DNA of 64,000 bases from BD2-11 sp965221785 (GCA_965221785.1 CBDCSR010000003.1:1240001-1304000), one strand, 5' to 3'. Positions 35,886-45,310 are shown, counted from the first letter of the stretch. Notes: generated from the letters alone by a model not told the origin. Numbers and translations: made by a program.

Positions 35886-36926
35886 GTGACCAGATCGACC
35901 TCCCGGCGGTACGTGGGGTGGCGCTGCAGGCTCTACCCCAGTCCCAGCCAGGACGAGGCGCTGCTCGACTGCAGGAACGGCCTGCGCCGGCTCGCCAACA
36001 CGCTGCTCGCCGCTTCCGAGCGGAAGTACGGGGAGACCGGGCGGCGCCTGTCCCTCCCCGAGATGCGGGCTCTGGCGCGAGACTGGCGCCGCAGACCGGA
36101 GCACCGGGGGTTCCCCGCCAGCGCCACCTACTGCGTCGCATCCGATCTCGACCGGACCTTCCGCACCTGGTTCAGGAAGTCGGGAGGCCGGGGCCGGAAG
36201 GGCTTCCCCCACTTCAAGGCCATCGGCCGGGAGCCGGGCATCTACTTCAGCAACCAGGGCGTCCGCTTCGAGGGCAGCCGCGTGTGGCTGCCCAAGTACG
36301 GCTGGATGCGCTGGAGGGGCGGGCGGCTGCCCCCGGGGAGGCTGCCGGGCCCGCCGGGACGCAAGACCCTCGGCCTGCTTTCCGGACGGGTCTGGCTGGA
36401 TGCGGGAGACCGGTGGATGCTCTCCTGCCTGTTCGAATGCGGGCCGCTCGCCCCGGTCGAGCCGAGGACGGACGGGGCCGCGGTCCGCCAGGACGGCGGC
36501 GCGATCACGGTCGCGGTCGACGGCGGGCCGGTCCAGGTGATCCGCGAGAGCAGGGCCCTGCGCAACGCGAGACGCCGCCTGGCGAGGCTCGAGCGGAGGC
36601 TGGAGCGATGCGAATTCGGGTCGGAGGGCCGCAAGCGCGCCCTCGCCCGCCTGCGCAACCAGGCACGCAGGGTCAGAAACCAGCAGGGAGATCTGCTGCA
36701 CAAGACCACGACGGGCATCGTCCGGGACGCCCGCGAAATCAAGGTCGGGGGTGCAGGGAGCGAGCTGCTGCGCCAGCTCGAATACAAGGCGGAGTGGCAC
36801 GGCCGCCAACTGAAGGTACGGCGAGGCCCGCCGAAACCGGGGACGGACAAGCCCCGACGCGCGCGGAGACCGGGGAGCCGGTCGCAGAAACGCGAATCGC
36901 GGACGCGAAGGCCGGAAGCTCTGTAG
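35886..36926 (+). CDS. TnpB3: divergent nuclease-dead TnpB-like protein
   Basis: 346 aa from GTG. It aligns with TnpB1 along its whole length (RRYVGWRCRLYPSPSQ; SATYCVASDLDRTFRTW; WLPKYGWMRWRGG; WMLSCLFECGP; LLRQLEYKAEWHGRQLKVRR). All three RuvC acidic sites are gone: the first is DGAAVRQDGG, the Glu position reads EIKVGGAG, and the protein ends before the zinc finger and last Asp. The stop lies inside a hairpin loop of the 3' RNA element. Retention of the fold without catalytic residues in two separate lineages argues for a regulatory role. Confidence 0.85.
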   Translation: MTRSTSRRYVGWRCRLYPSPSQDEALLDCRNGLRRLANTLLAASERKYGETGRRLSLPEMRALARDWRRRPEHRGFPASATYCVASDLDRTFRTWFRKSGGRGRKGFPHFKAIGREPGIYFSNQGVRFEGSRVWLPKYGWMRWRGGRLPPGRLPGPPGRKTLGLLSGRVWLDAGDRWMLSCLFECGPLAPVEPRTDGAAVRQDGGAITVAVDGGPVQVIRESRALRNARRRLARLERRLERCEFGSEGRKRALARLRNQARRVRNQQGDLLHKTTTGIVRDAREIKVGGAGSELLRQLEYKAEWHGRQLKVRRGPPKPGTDKPRRARRPGSRSQKRESRTRRPEAL

Positions 36927-36946
36927 CCGTCCGCGACGGCCGGAAC
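36865..36946 (+). ncRNA. Candidate omega-RNA scaffold of TnpB3
   Basis: Hairpin A: GACCGG (36,868-36,873) with CCGGTC (36,878-36,883), loop GGAG. Hairpin B: TCGCGGACG (36,897-36,905) with CGTCCGCGA (36,928-36,936), nine perfect pairs, stop codon in the loop. GGCCGGAAC at 36,938-36,946 closes the conserved part. Compared with TnpB1, at least three pairs of hairpin B change on both sides. The downstream candidate guide begins GAATCAGGGGAGGC and is unrelated to that of TnpB1/2. Confidence 0.6.
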
Positions 36947-37094
36947 GAATCAGGGGAGGCCCCCGACATGATTCCGCATCCCCGGGGAAGTCGGCTTGGC
37001 CGACCTCGACCGGCTTAAGGAGATGCAAGAGAAGATCACGGCAGCCGGGAAGAGGTCGAAATCGCCCGAATACGCACGCCGCCTGCGCCGGGCG

Positions 37095-38233
37095 TCAGGG
37101 GCAGAAGTCGGGAAAGCCCTCCAGCGACAATACGCGCCGCACCAGGTCCACCTCGCGCGAGATGCCCTGCTTGCGGAAGATGTTCTGCATGTGCCAGCGC
37201 ACGGTGCGTTCGCTGCGTCCCGTGTGCGCAGCGATGTCGCGCGCGTGTTGCCCGGCGGCCACCATGACCGCCAGCCGGCTCTCGGCCGGGGTCAGGTCGA
37301 GCGCCGCCTGCACCAGGCGGGCGTCGATCCTGGGCGGGCTTTCCGGGTCGGCGAGCAGGACGAGCGCGGCGACCTGGCTGGCGCGGAAGTCCCGCTGGCC
37401 CTCGGACACGGGAGTTACGTGCACCACCAGGTTCGTGCGGGACGACGAGCGCTCGATCGTCATCGAGCCGGACGAGCCGGGCCCGCCGAGCCGGGGCAGC
37501 GCCAGAGCCAGCAAACGCTGAAACTCGCCGTTGTCCCGAGGCGTCGTGGCGCTCAGCAAGCCGTCCTGGTCCGACAGCTCTTCGCCCTGTCGCAGCAGCA
37601 CGCTGGCCCGGTCGTTCGCCGCGACGATCCGAGCGTTCCGGTCGAGTTGGATGACGCCGCAGCGGCTGTTCACGGGCAACGCGAGGAGCGAGCGTCCCAG
37701 CGCCCGCGCATCGGTGAGCGTCCTGCGCACTCGCACGAACTGGCGCACGTGCGGCAGCAGGCGCCGGACCGCGGGCGAGCTGAGCCGACGTCCAGCCTCC
37801 CGGTTCCAGGGAGTCCGCGAGACTCAGCACGATGTTCGATCCGCCCGGCCCGTCCAGCCGCACCTTGAGGCCGTCCTGCATGCCTCGCTTCAGTGTACGC
37901 CGGCGACCTCTCCCTCTCCCGTTTCGTGTACAGCTCGGCGGTGGGCACCAGCGCTCCATCCGGCAGACGACCGACGTGGGGAATGCTCTCGTCCCGTGCC
38001 CAGTACTCGCTGAAGTACTCCCTCTCGAGGTCCTCGCGGTGCTCGCCATCGTGGCACAGCCGCGTGAACAGAAAGTGCGCGTCAGCCTGGGCGCGACCGT
38101 AGGCGAACGCCAGGGCGTTGCCCCTCGTCCCGCTGATCTCGTTGATCAGCGACGCCGCCTCCAGCCAGGGCGCATTGCCGAGCGCCGCCTCCTGCGTCAC
38201 CACCCCGCGCACGAACAGGTCCCGGGGGCTCAT
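37095..38233 (-). pseudogene. LuxR-family regulator broken by two frameshifts
   Basis: The first frame gives MSPRDLFVRGVVTQEAALGN.. through ALVPTAELYTKRERERSP. A second frame carries LKRGMQDGLKVRLDGPGGSN..SLADSLEPGGW. A third carries LLPHVRQFVRVRRTLTDARA to the LuxR helix-turn-helix (LTPAESRLAVMVAAGQHARDIAAHTGRSERTVRWHMQNIFRKQGIS). Joined, they make a normal regulator of about 380 residues with a PAS-like middle. Only the last frame (from 37,748) could still make the DNA-binding part alone. Either a decayed gene or sequence errors; two shifts favour decay. Confidence 0.75.
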
Positions 38234-38728
38234 GACGCCCCTCTCAACGCGTCACCCGAACCACGCATCTCCGGTCGACGATCTTGCGCGTCCGGCGGTG
38301 TTGGCCGATCAAGCGCGTGAGCCGTGTCCGCGAGAAGCCCGTGATCCGCATTCATGCGCTTGCTCAGCCGCATCTTCGCCCTCTTCCGGCGATGGTGGTC
38401 GTTCGTCTCGAGCGTCGCCGTGATGTAGCGATGGCACTTCTCGCGGCTCCGCCCCGCCAACGCGCTCACCGGCCGGCCGCCGGGGACCCGCCAGCCCGCA
38501 CCGCGAGACGTCCTGACCGGCGTCGGTCGCGCTCGCCGCCCGTCCCGGTCCGTCCGCCCCCGCGGGTCGTCGCTGCCGTAGCCTGGAGCCCATCAGCATC
38601 ATCGTTTACAAAATCTACCACCTGTTCTGCGAACCGTGGGCGATCAAGGGCGGCATATTGCCGATTGTTTGGCGATGATGGCGCAATATCCGTGCAAGCC
38701 GAGCTCGGGGTGAAGAGGAGTCGACCTT
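38234..38728. other. About 0.5 kb of degenerate sequence
   Basis: A minus-strand ORF (38,230-38,469) reads AGRSREKCHRYITATLETND and looks partly protein-like, but it has no recognised family and overlaps the broken LuxR start by 4 bases. The rest has no supportable gene. Confidence 0.35.
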
Positions 38729-39205
38729 TGACGAAGGATTCCGACGCGCCGCGTCGACGAATCGAGGCGTTACCGGAGCGCCACCCGGCCCGGTCCCGGG
38801 CCGGCCCTCGTCCAGATCAGCGCGGACCTGGATCTCGACCTGGCACCGCGGGAGGTCGTCGACGGCACCCGCGCCGTTACCGGGGCCGCCCGGACGTGAT
38901 CGCGGGCCTCGACGACAGAGGCCAGCGCACCGCTTCGTCCCCTCTGGCGCCACGCCGGAAGATCAACGGCAACCGGCCGCCCGGGACCAGGCGCGACGGT
39001 CGTGCGGGCGCCTCCCGGAACTTCGGCGCCCGTTGAAAGGCGGAGGTCCGGCCGGCTGGGTCGGGGCACCCGTCGTCACCCCGCCCTCCGCCTCCCGGCA
39101 CCGCTCTACGGGCCGCGCCGGTCCGTCATCAGGGCGTGCACGTGGGCAGCCTCCTTCTCGCCGAGAAGGAAGGCGGACGGGAGTTCGCCGGCGAGGACGA
39201 AGGGA
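38729..39205 (+). pseudogene. Degenerate N-terminal copy of the fused sensor kinase
   Basis: MTKDSDAPRRRIEALPERHP at 38,729 matches MTDDCGALRRRIEPLERRVS of the intact kinase at 41,833. In shifted frames ISADLDLDLAPREVVDGTRAVTGAAR follows, and VHVGSLLLAEKEGGREFAGEDE near 39,135 matches the GAF strand VGYLFVVDKEGGGEFTAEDEE. Several frameshifts and deletions separate them, and no kinase core remains. Confidence 0.7.
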
Positions 39206-39403
39206 TGAGCGTGCCGTGGGCGCCACGGCGGCCGCGGCCGCGCCGGTCAGGGTGCCTTTCGCATGCGGACTCTCTGTTGCCGAGATCGTGCGGCCCATCC
39301 GATCGGGAGGAATCGAACGGATGGCGCGCGCAGCCATGGCGCCGGCGAATGGGGCTGGACCGGGTCCGGGCATTCCCCGATCCCCGGACCGGCCTCCTCC
39401 GCA

Positions 39404-41833
39404 TCACGGGGCACGCGAGTTGGGACCGCCCCGTGCCGGAGCCCGGGGGCGAGCGTCTGATGCCGGCCCGGGGTCCGGCCCGTGGTCACGGGGAGCGGGC
39501 ATGCGGTAGCCGACGCCGCGCTCGTTCAGGATGTAGGCGGCGCTGGACCCGTCCTCGCCCAGCTTGCGGCGGAGGGTCTGCACGACGGCATGCACCAGCT
39601 TCGGGTCGACTTTGCCCGGATGCTTGCTCCACGCCTGATTGAGCAGCGAGCGATAGGTCGCGACCCGCCCCGCGTTCCTCGACAACGCGCGTAGCACCCC
39701 GTACTCGGTGGCCGTGAGGCTGACGGGTCGGCCGTCCACGCTCACGCGGCGCCGTTCGTAGTCGATGGCCAGCCCGTCGAGCTCGAACAGTGGGGGGCCG
39801 TGCCGCAGGGCGGCCCGGACCCTCGCGGTCAGCTCCATCGGGGAGAACGGCTTGACGATGTAGTCGGCGGCACCGGCCCCTAGCGCCCTCGCGATCGTCT
39901 CGTCGCGCCCGTAGGCGGAGATGAAGACGACCGGCAGGTCGGCCAGCTCGGGCACCCGCTCCATCAGCTCGATGCCGTCGGTGCCGGGCAGCATCAGGTC
40001 GAGCAGGACGAGGTGGGGTTTCTCGGCGCGGATCAGGCCGGCGAGCTCGCGGTGGTCGCCCGTGGACACCGTGGCGTAGCCCGCCGCGCGGAGCACGTCG
40101 CGCACGTAGCGGAGCATCTCGGGCTCGTCGTCCACGACGAGGACCGTCACCGGCTCGCGCCCCTCCTGGACCGTCACCCCCCGGCCTCGGGCCGGATCCG
40201 CCGCCCCGGTTGGTGCCGCAGGCTCCTCGGCCACCGGGACCGTGAAGGTGAACCGGGCGCCCCGGCCCTCTCCGCCGCTCTCGGCCCGGATGCGCCCGCC
40301 GTGGGCCTCGACCAGCCCCTTGCAGATGGCCAGGCCGAGGCCGCTCCCGAGACCGCGCGCGTCGTCGCCGCCGACGGCGTGTTTCTTGAACAGGTGCGGG
40401 AGCTGTTTCGGCGGAATGCCCCGGCCCCGGTCGGAGACCGAGATCTCGACGGCGACGCCTTCGCGCCGGGCGGCGATGCGGATGGGCGACGACTCGGCGG
40501 AGTGCCGGGCCGCGTTCGAGAGCAGGTTGGTCAGCACCTGGACAACGCGCTCGCGGTCGGCCATCACGCGGGGCAGGTCCGCGGGCAGGTCGGCGGTGAC
40601 CCGGTGCCGGCCGCCGCCGCTCACGAAACTCGTCCGCGCCGCGTCCACCAGCGCCGCCACGTCCGACGGTTCGGGCGAGACCGAAAGCGTGCCCGTCGCG
40701 ATGCGCCCCGCGTCCAGCAGGTCGCGGATCAGGCCGCCCATCCGGTCCGCCTGCTCGTCGATGATGCGGAAGAACTGCATCATCTCGGCCCGCGCGAACC
40801 CCGGCTCGGCGGAGAGCACCGCGCCCGTCGAGCCCTGGATCGAGGTGAGCGGCGTGCGCAGCTCGTGGCTCACGATCGCGAGGAACTCGGTCCTCATCCG
40901 CTCGATCTCCTCGAAGGGCGCCAGATCCTGCATCGTGACCACGACCGACTCGACTTCGCCGCCGGGTGCGTGAATCGGCGTCGAGTTGATCAGCGTCCTC
41001 ACGCTCCGGCCATCCGGCACCGAGATCTCAAGCTCCTCGGCGCGAACCGTCTCGCCACGGCCCAGTTCCCGTGCCAGCGGGAAGTCCCTCAGCGCGACCT
41101 CGCTCCCGTCGGCGCGCCGGCACGTGACCAGCTCGACCAGCTGCTCAACGGAACGGTCGGCGACCCGCACGCCCTCGACGATCCGCCTCGCCTCGCGGTT
41201 CAGCGACACGACGCCGCCGGTCCCCGCGTCCAGCACCACCACGCCGACGGGCGACGTGTCGACCAGGGCGTCCAGCCTGGCGCGCGCCCGCTGCTCGTCC
41301 CGGAAGGCGCGCGCGTTGGCGATGGCCGTGCCGGCCTGCGAGGCGAACAGCGGGAGCACCTCTTCGTCCTCGGCCGTGAACTCGCCTCCGCCCTCCTTGT
41401 CGACGACAAAGAGGTAACCCACGCGCGCCCCGCGACAATCGATCCGCGCGCCCCGCGCGGTGCTGTAGGGCAGCACGCCCGCTCCGAAGCCGTGGCGCCG
41501 GAGGTATTCGGGTATGTCGTCGAAGCTCAGCGCGCCCGGAAGCCGCGCCAGATGCTCGAACAGCCGCGGCCCGTCCGCCCAGTCCTCAAGGTGCCGGTGC
41601 TCGGCCGCCGTGATGCCGGAGCCGACGAACCGCAACGGCCGGCCGGCCTCGTCGACCGTCGTGATCAGGCCGTAGCGCGCGCCGGTCAGTAAGCGGGCGC
41701 TGTCCACGACCTCCTGCAGCACCGCGTCGGGATCGAGGCTCGCGCTGATGCGCACCGCGGCCCGGCACAACTCGGAGACGCGCCGCTCCAGCGGCTCGAT
41801 CCGGCGCCGTAGCGCCCCGCAATCGTCCGTCAT
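39404..41833 (-). CDS. Hybrid sensor histidine kinase with receiver and OmpR-type DNA-binding output (GAF-PAS-HK-REC-wHTH)
   Basis: 809 aa; GGGAGGAA precedes the ATG. Coiled N-terminus, GAF (about 30-165), PAS (about 178-285), and HisKA with His323 in IVSHELRTPL. The ATPase domain has NLLSNAARHS, DRGRGIPP and GSGLGLAICKGLVEAHGG. The receiver (about 575-685) has Asp612 in LLDLMLPGTDG and Lys in IVKPFSP, and a winged helix (about 700-795) has LTATEYGVLRALSRNAGRV. Sensor, phospho-acceptor and promoter-binding output thus sit in one soluble chain with no membrane segment. The GAF domain suggests sensing of a cytoplasmic ligand. A second intact relative is at 52,874. Confidence 0.93.
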   Translation of the reverse strand: MTDDCGALRRRIEPLERRVSELCRAAVRISASLDPDAVLQEVVDSARLLTGARYGLITTVDEAGRPLRFVGSGITAAEHRHLEDWADGPRLFEHLARLPGALSFDDIPEYLRRHGFGAGVLPYSTARGARIDCRGARVGYLFVVDKEGGGEFTAEDEEVLPLFASQAGTAIANARAFRDEQRARARLDALVDTSPVGVVVLDAGTGGVVSLNREARRIVEGVRVADRSVEQLVELVTCRRADGSEVALRDFPLARELGRGETVRAEELEISVPDGRSVRTLINSTPIHAPGGEVESVVVTMQDLAPFEEIERMRTEFLAIVSHELRTPLTSIQGSTGAVLSAEPGFARAEMMQFFRIIDEQADRMGGLIRDLLDAGRIATGTLSVSPEPSDVAALVDAARTSFVSGGGRHRVTADLPADLPRVMADRERVVQVLTNLLSNAARHSAESSPIRIAARREGVAVEISVSDRGRGIPPKQLPHLFKKHAVGGDDARGLGSGLGLAICKGLVEAHGGRIRAESGGEGRGARFTFTVPVAEEPAAPTGAADPARGRGVTVQEGREPVTVLVVDDEPEMLRYVRDVLRAAGYATVSTGDHRELAGLIRAEKPHLVLLDLMLPGTDGIELMERVPELADLPVVFISAYGRDETIARALGAGAADYIVKPFSPMELTARVRAALRHGPPLFELDGLAIDYERRRVSVDGRPVSLTATEYGVLRALSRNAGRVATYRSLLNQAWSKHPGKVDPKLVHAVVQTLRRKLGEDGSSAAYILNERGVGYRMPAPRDHGPDPGPASDARPRAPARGGPNSRAP

Positions 41834-42052
41834 CGCTCATTCCTCCCAAGGCACGAGAATCATCGCCGAAATCTCGCCGAACCGGGGCTATTCCTCGCCC
41901 ATGCATCGGATTTGACCTTGTATCTTATACGGAGCGCGGTCCGCAGGCGCCAGATGGACAGGTCTGTCCGGATTCGGTGGCAGGTCACCCATCCGCAATT
42001 GAACGCTTCCCCTCGGCGAGCCATGAACCGCGCCCACTCAAGCGGAGGCACT

Positions 42053-42463
42053 ATGATGCCGAGCCAGGACGCAACCGCGCATGATCCCGTCGACCGGATC
42101 GGCTACGTCGCTGCCCGCATCACCCTAGCAGCCATCTTCCTGTTCACCGGAGTCACCAAGCTCGTGGACGCCGGCGACGCGTCGGCGGACATCGCAGAAG
42201 CGGGACTGCCGTTCCCGGTCGTGCTCGCGATGGTCGCCGGACTCGTGGAGCTGCTGTGCGGCACCCTGCTCGTCCTGGGCAAGGCCACTCAGTTGGCGGC
42301 CACGGGGCTGGTGCTGTTCCTGCTGACGGTGACGCTGCTGATGGAGAACCCGCTGCGCACGGGCCCGGACGTCGGGGTGCTCATCGACTTCCTGAAAAAC
42401 CTCGCGATCATGGGCGGCCTGCTGATGGTCGTGCTGCGGGAGCACCGGGAGCGTAGGCCGTGA
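42053..42463 (+). CDS. DoxX family membrane protein
   Basis: 136 aa from ATG 42,053 with GGAGG 6 bases upstream (another ATG follows directly); the longer ORF start is not supported. Four hydrophobic segments: AARITLAAIFLFTGVTKLVD, VVLAMVAGLVELLCGTLLVL, AATGLVLFLLTVTLLM, FLKNLAIMGGLLMVVL. DoxX proteins are small inner-membrane proteins of uncertain, often redox-related, role. Remnants of two relatives lie at 44,990-45,290 and 46,150-46,255. Confidence 0.85.
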   Translation: MMPSQDATAHDPVDRIGYVAARITLAAIFLFTGVTKLVDAGDASADIAEAGLPFPVVLAMVAGLVELLCGTLLVLGKATQLAATGLVLFLLTVTLLMENPLRTGPDVGVLIDFLKNLAIMGGLLMVVLREHRERRP

Positions 42464-42879
42464 GAAGGTGGAAAACTGTCGGGGAGCGGGCAACTCCCGC
42501 GCTGGTGAGCCAGACAGTGTACGGAGCTGGCCTGAGTTTGCGGTTTCGTCGCGCCACGGTGGAAGCGCGTTATGCCTACGACCAGCGCTGGGAAGCGGGA
42601 CGCCGCACCGCGTTCGTGATCCTCGCGGGCTCCACGGTCTTAGAGGTTGGCCGAATGGAAAACGCCGTGGAAGGATGGAGAGGCCGTTCGACGTGGGAGG
42701 CGACCGAGGACGTGGATCCGCCGTCGTGCGAGGGCATGGCGGATCGGGTCGCGCGTCGCACGGCGTTCGCGGTCCTCGCCGGGTCCACCTTCTAGGAAGC
42801 AACCCGAAAGTGTGCGGAGGAGACACCCCATGTCACGCTCACCGTCATCGGCTGCGAAGAAACAGGTTCCCCCGTCGCG
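42464..42879. other. Degenerate stretch with an internal repeat
   Basis: A plus-strand frame (42,460-42,795) contains RRTAFVILAGST and, about 60 codons later, RRTAFAVLAGSTF, with matching nucleotides (CCGCACCGCGTTCGTGATCC / TCGCACGGCGTTCGCGGTCC). No family is recognised, and the arrangement suggests a duplicated non-coding fragment. Confidence 0.35.
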
Positions 42880-43173
42880 GTGCCGGAACCGGTCGTGGTC
42901 ACCGATACCGTGACCGTGACGGTCACTGACACGTTGGTGGTCACCGATACCGTCGAAGCCGCGGAGCCGTTGAGCGTCGTGCAGTACACGACCCCGAGCA
43001 CTAGCCGGCTCTTCAGCGTCCTTGCGCTGACCTCGCAGGTACGGGTCTTGGGCGCGCCGGAGCGCTGGGTCTTGTACAGCCCCTTCGACAACAGCCACAC
43101 CGGGGAGTACCGGGTCGTGGTTCCGCCCGGCATCTACTCCCCGGAAATCATCCGTCCCACCCTCAACGATTAG
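42880..43173 (+). CDS. Hypothetical protein, probably 5'-damaged
   Basis: 97 codons from GTG. The frame is open upstream to 42,796 and includes VTLTVIGCEETGSPVAVPEP, which looks like the end of a lipoprotein signal without a proper start. A Val/Thr-rich repeat (VTDTVTVTVTDTLVVTDTV) precedes a compact domain (VVQYTTPSTSRLFSVLAL.. GEYRVVVPPGIYSP). Function is unknown; likely an exported protein that lost its first codons. Confidence 0.45.
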   Translation: MPEPVVVTDTVTVTVTDTLVVTDTVEAAEPLSVVQYTTPSTSRLFSVLALTSQVRVLGAPERWVLYSPFDNSHTGEYRVVVPPGIYSPEIIRPTLND

Positions 43174-43438
43174 GGACAGCTGACAGGTTCGCGGATTCTG
43201 CATCGGCACCCTCTTTGAAGTGCTGCCCGGGACGACGGCGGATATCACGGACACCGCCATGAGGAACTGTCTGTAACCGGCCGAAGAACATCCCATCCAA
43301 CCCGGTTCCCGTCCGTCCAGGGATGAGTGTGGTCGCCGCGCCGCTGACGAGACCGCAGCCGGCACCGACCGCGACACCGGCGTTGCTCTGCGCCGTCGCG
43401 TAGCTGAAGGGCACGAGGACCAGTGCGACGACCGCCAC
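43163..43438 (-). CDS. Small exported hypothetical protein, possibly chimeric
   Basis: 91 aa from GTG: VAVVALVLVPFSYATAQSNA looks like a signal peptide with an ATAQS cleavage site, then GVAVGAGCGLVSGAATTLIP. The part after ATTLIPGRTGTGLDG shares about 38 bp with 46,133-46,170, so the C-terminus may be repeat sequence, not a real protein end. It overlaps the preceding convergent ORF by 11 bases. Confidence 0.35.
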   Translation of the reverse strand: MAVVALVLVPFSYATAQSNAGVAVGAGCGLVSGAATTLIPGRTGTGLDGMFFGRLQTVPHGGVRDIRRRPGQHFKEGADAESANLSAVPNR

Positions 43439-43592
43439 GGTGCGAGCCTGACGTTCGGACGGCTCCGGCCGGTTCTATCCAAGGGCCTCGACGACTTCCT
43501 GACAATAGATTGACGTCGGCTCCACCACTCGGCGCCGCGGCTCCGCCAAGTTGCGGGACTCGAACGAGTCAACGTACTGCGGGGAGCCAAGA

Positions 43593-44954
43593 ATGGAGTC
43601 CACTGGTCGGCGGACCAGCGGGGGGCGGTCGCCGAAAGGGCGACCTTGGACGCGAACGGCGCGGAGGCGAAATCTTCTCCGCGTGGCCATCGGATGCGCA
43701 GCCATCATGGTATCGGCTGGGGCGGCGGCACAGGAGCAGAACGGCGGCGGGGGCAGCGGCAACCTGCTGCGGGTGTTCTTCGACTGCGAGCGCTGCGACT
43801 TCGACCACTTCCGCCGCGAGGCACCGTTCGTCGACTACGTGCGCGACCGGACGGACGCCGAGCTGCACGTGCTGGTGACCTCGCAGGACACCGGCGGCGG
43901 CGGCGAGGCTTGGGACCTGTTCTTCCTGGGTGTCGGAGAGCGGGCCGGACCCACGGACGCGCTTCGCTTCGTGTCCGCCCAGGGCGACACCGATGACGAG
44001 GTGCGCGAGGGCCTGACGCGCGCCTTCAAGCGCGGGCTCGTCCCCCACGTGGGGGGAACCGTCGCGGCGCCGCTCCTGGATGTCCGATACGCCGCGCCGT
44101 CGTCGGGAGCCCCGCAACAGGCTGCGGCGAAGAACGATCCATGGAACCTGTGGGTGTTCCGCACCAGCGTCGGAGCGGAATGGGAGGGGGAGAGCCGCCG
44201 AAGCTCCCGCTCCTTCGACGGGTCGCTCTCGGCAAGCCGGACCACCGAGGGCCTCAAGATCGACCTCAGCTCCGACGGCCGCTGGGAGCGGGACCAGTTC
44301 GAGTTCAGCGACGGCACGATGCTGACCAGCACGTCGCGCAGCATCAACCACGAGGGGCTGATCGTCTGGAGCCTCGGACCGCACTGGTCCGCGGGGGCTC
44401 GCGCGTCCGCGCTCACCTCCACCCACGTGAACCAGGATCTCGCGATCCGGGCCGCGCCCGCCGTCCAGTACAGCCTGTTCCCCTACGCGGAATCGACGCG
44501 CCGGCAGATCACCGTGCTGTACTCGCTCGGCCTCGCCTCGTTCGACTACGAGGAGATCACGCTCTTCGACAGGACCGGGGAGACCCACGCCGAACAGCGC
44601 CTCGAAATCGCGGCGCGGTTCCAGCAGCCCTGGGGCGAGATCAACAGCGCGCTCGAGGCGTCAACGTTCCTGCACGACCCGTCGCTGCACCGCATCGACC
44701 TGTTCGGACGCGTCGAGTACCGGATCGCGCGCGGGCTGAACCTGAGCGTCTCGGGGGGCGTCGCGCGCGTCAAGGACCAGCTCTACGTGCCGCGCGAGGA
44801 CATCGCCGACGAGGACGTGCTACTCCAACGCCGGCAACTGGGCACGGACTTCGAGTTCGAGTTCGAGGTCGGGTTCAGCTTCACGTTCGGCTCGGTCACG
44901 AACAACGTAGTGAACCCGAGGATGGGGAGCGGCCGGGGCCGCCGCTTCTTCTGA
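43593..44954 (+). CDS. Outer-membrane beta-barrel protein, unknown function
   Basis: 453 aa from the ATG giving MESTGRRTSGGRSP, with GGGGAG upstream. Signal peptide RRNLLRVAIGCAAIMVSAGAAAQ. A small alpha/beta domain follows (LLRVFFDCERCDFDHFRREA.. GGTVAAPLLDVRY). From about residue 190 amphipathic strands alternate (TSVGAEWEGESRRSSRSFDG; LKIDLSSDGRWERDQF; LFGRVEYRIARGLNLSVSGG) and the chain ends with FEFEVGFSFTFGS..RRFF, an aromatic barrel end. This fits an outer-membrane barrel with a periplasmic head. No named family is certain. Confidence 0.7.
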   Translation: MESTGRRTSGGRSPKGRPWTRTARRRNLLRVAIGCAAIMVSAGAAAQEQNGGGGSGNLLRVFFDCERCDFDHFRREAPFVDYVRDRTDAELHVLVTSQDTGGGGEAWDLFFLGVGERAGPTDALRFVSAQGDTDDEVREGLTRAFKRGLVPHVGGTVAAPLLDVRYAAPSSGAPQQAAAKNDPWNLWVFRTSVGAEWEGESRRSSRSFDGSLSASRTTEGLKIDLSSDGRWERDQFEFSDGTMLTSTSRSINHEGLIVWSLGPHWSAGARASALTSTHVNQDLAIRAAPAVQYSLFPYAESTRRQITVLYSLGLASFDYEEITLFDRTGETHAEQRLEIAARFQQPWGEINSALEASTFLHDPSLHRIDLFGRVEYRIARGLNLSVSGGVARVKDQLYVPREDIADEDVLLQRRQLGTDFEFEFEVGFSFTFGSVTNNVVNPRMGSGRGRRFF

Positions 44955-44989
44955 GGCCGTGTGAGGCGGCCTGAAACGACAATAGCGGC

Positions 44990-45290
44990 ATGGACGAGGT
45001 TCCGGCCGAGTCCGTTGGCGTCACGCCGGCGTTCCCACAACACGATCATCAGCAGGTCGCCCGTGATCGCGAGACTCTCGAGGAAGTCGATCAGCATGAC
45101 GAAATCGGCGGACGCCGCCAAGGGGACTCTCGAGCACCACCGTCACCGGCAGCAGGAACAGCGACAGGCCGCACGCCAGTCCAAAGCGGGGCGCACCCCG
45201 CTCACCAGTGCGACGACTCCCGCCAGAACCGCCAGCAGCACTGGGGCAGGCAGGCCCCCGCGAGGCCAGAGGTACAGGTCTGTGACTCCC
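44990..45290 (-). pseudogene. DoxX remnant (C-terminal half, frameshifted)
   Basis: Minus strand: LAVLAGVVALVSGVRPALDW in one frame, then ASADFVMLIDFLESLAITGDLLMIVLWERR in another, which matches VLIDFLKNLAIMGGLLMVVL of the intact DoxX. The N-terminal half is missing; a separate N-terminal remnant is at 46,150-46,255. Confidence 0.65.
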
Positions 45291-45310
45291 GATCCTGCGA
45301 CGCGGGCGCG

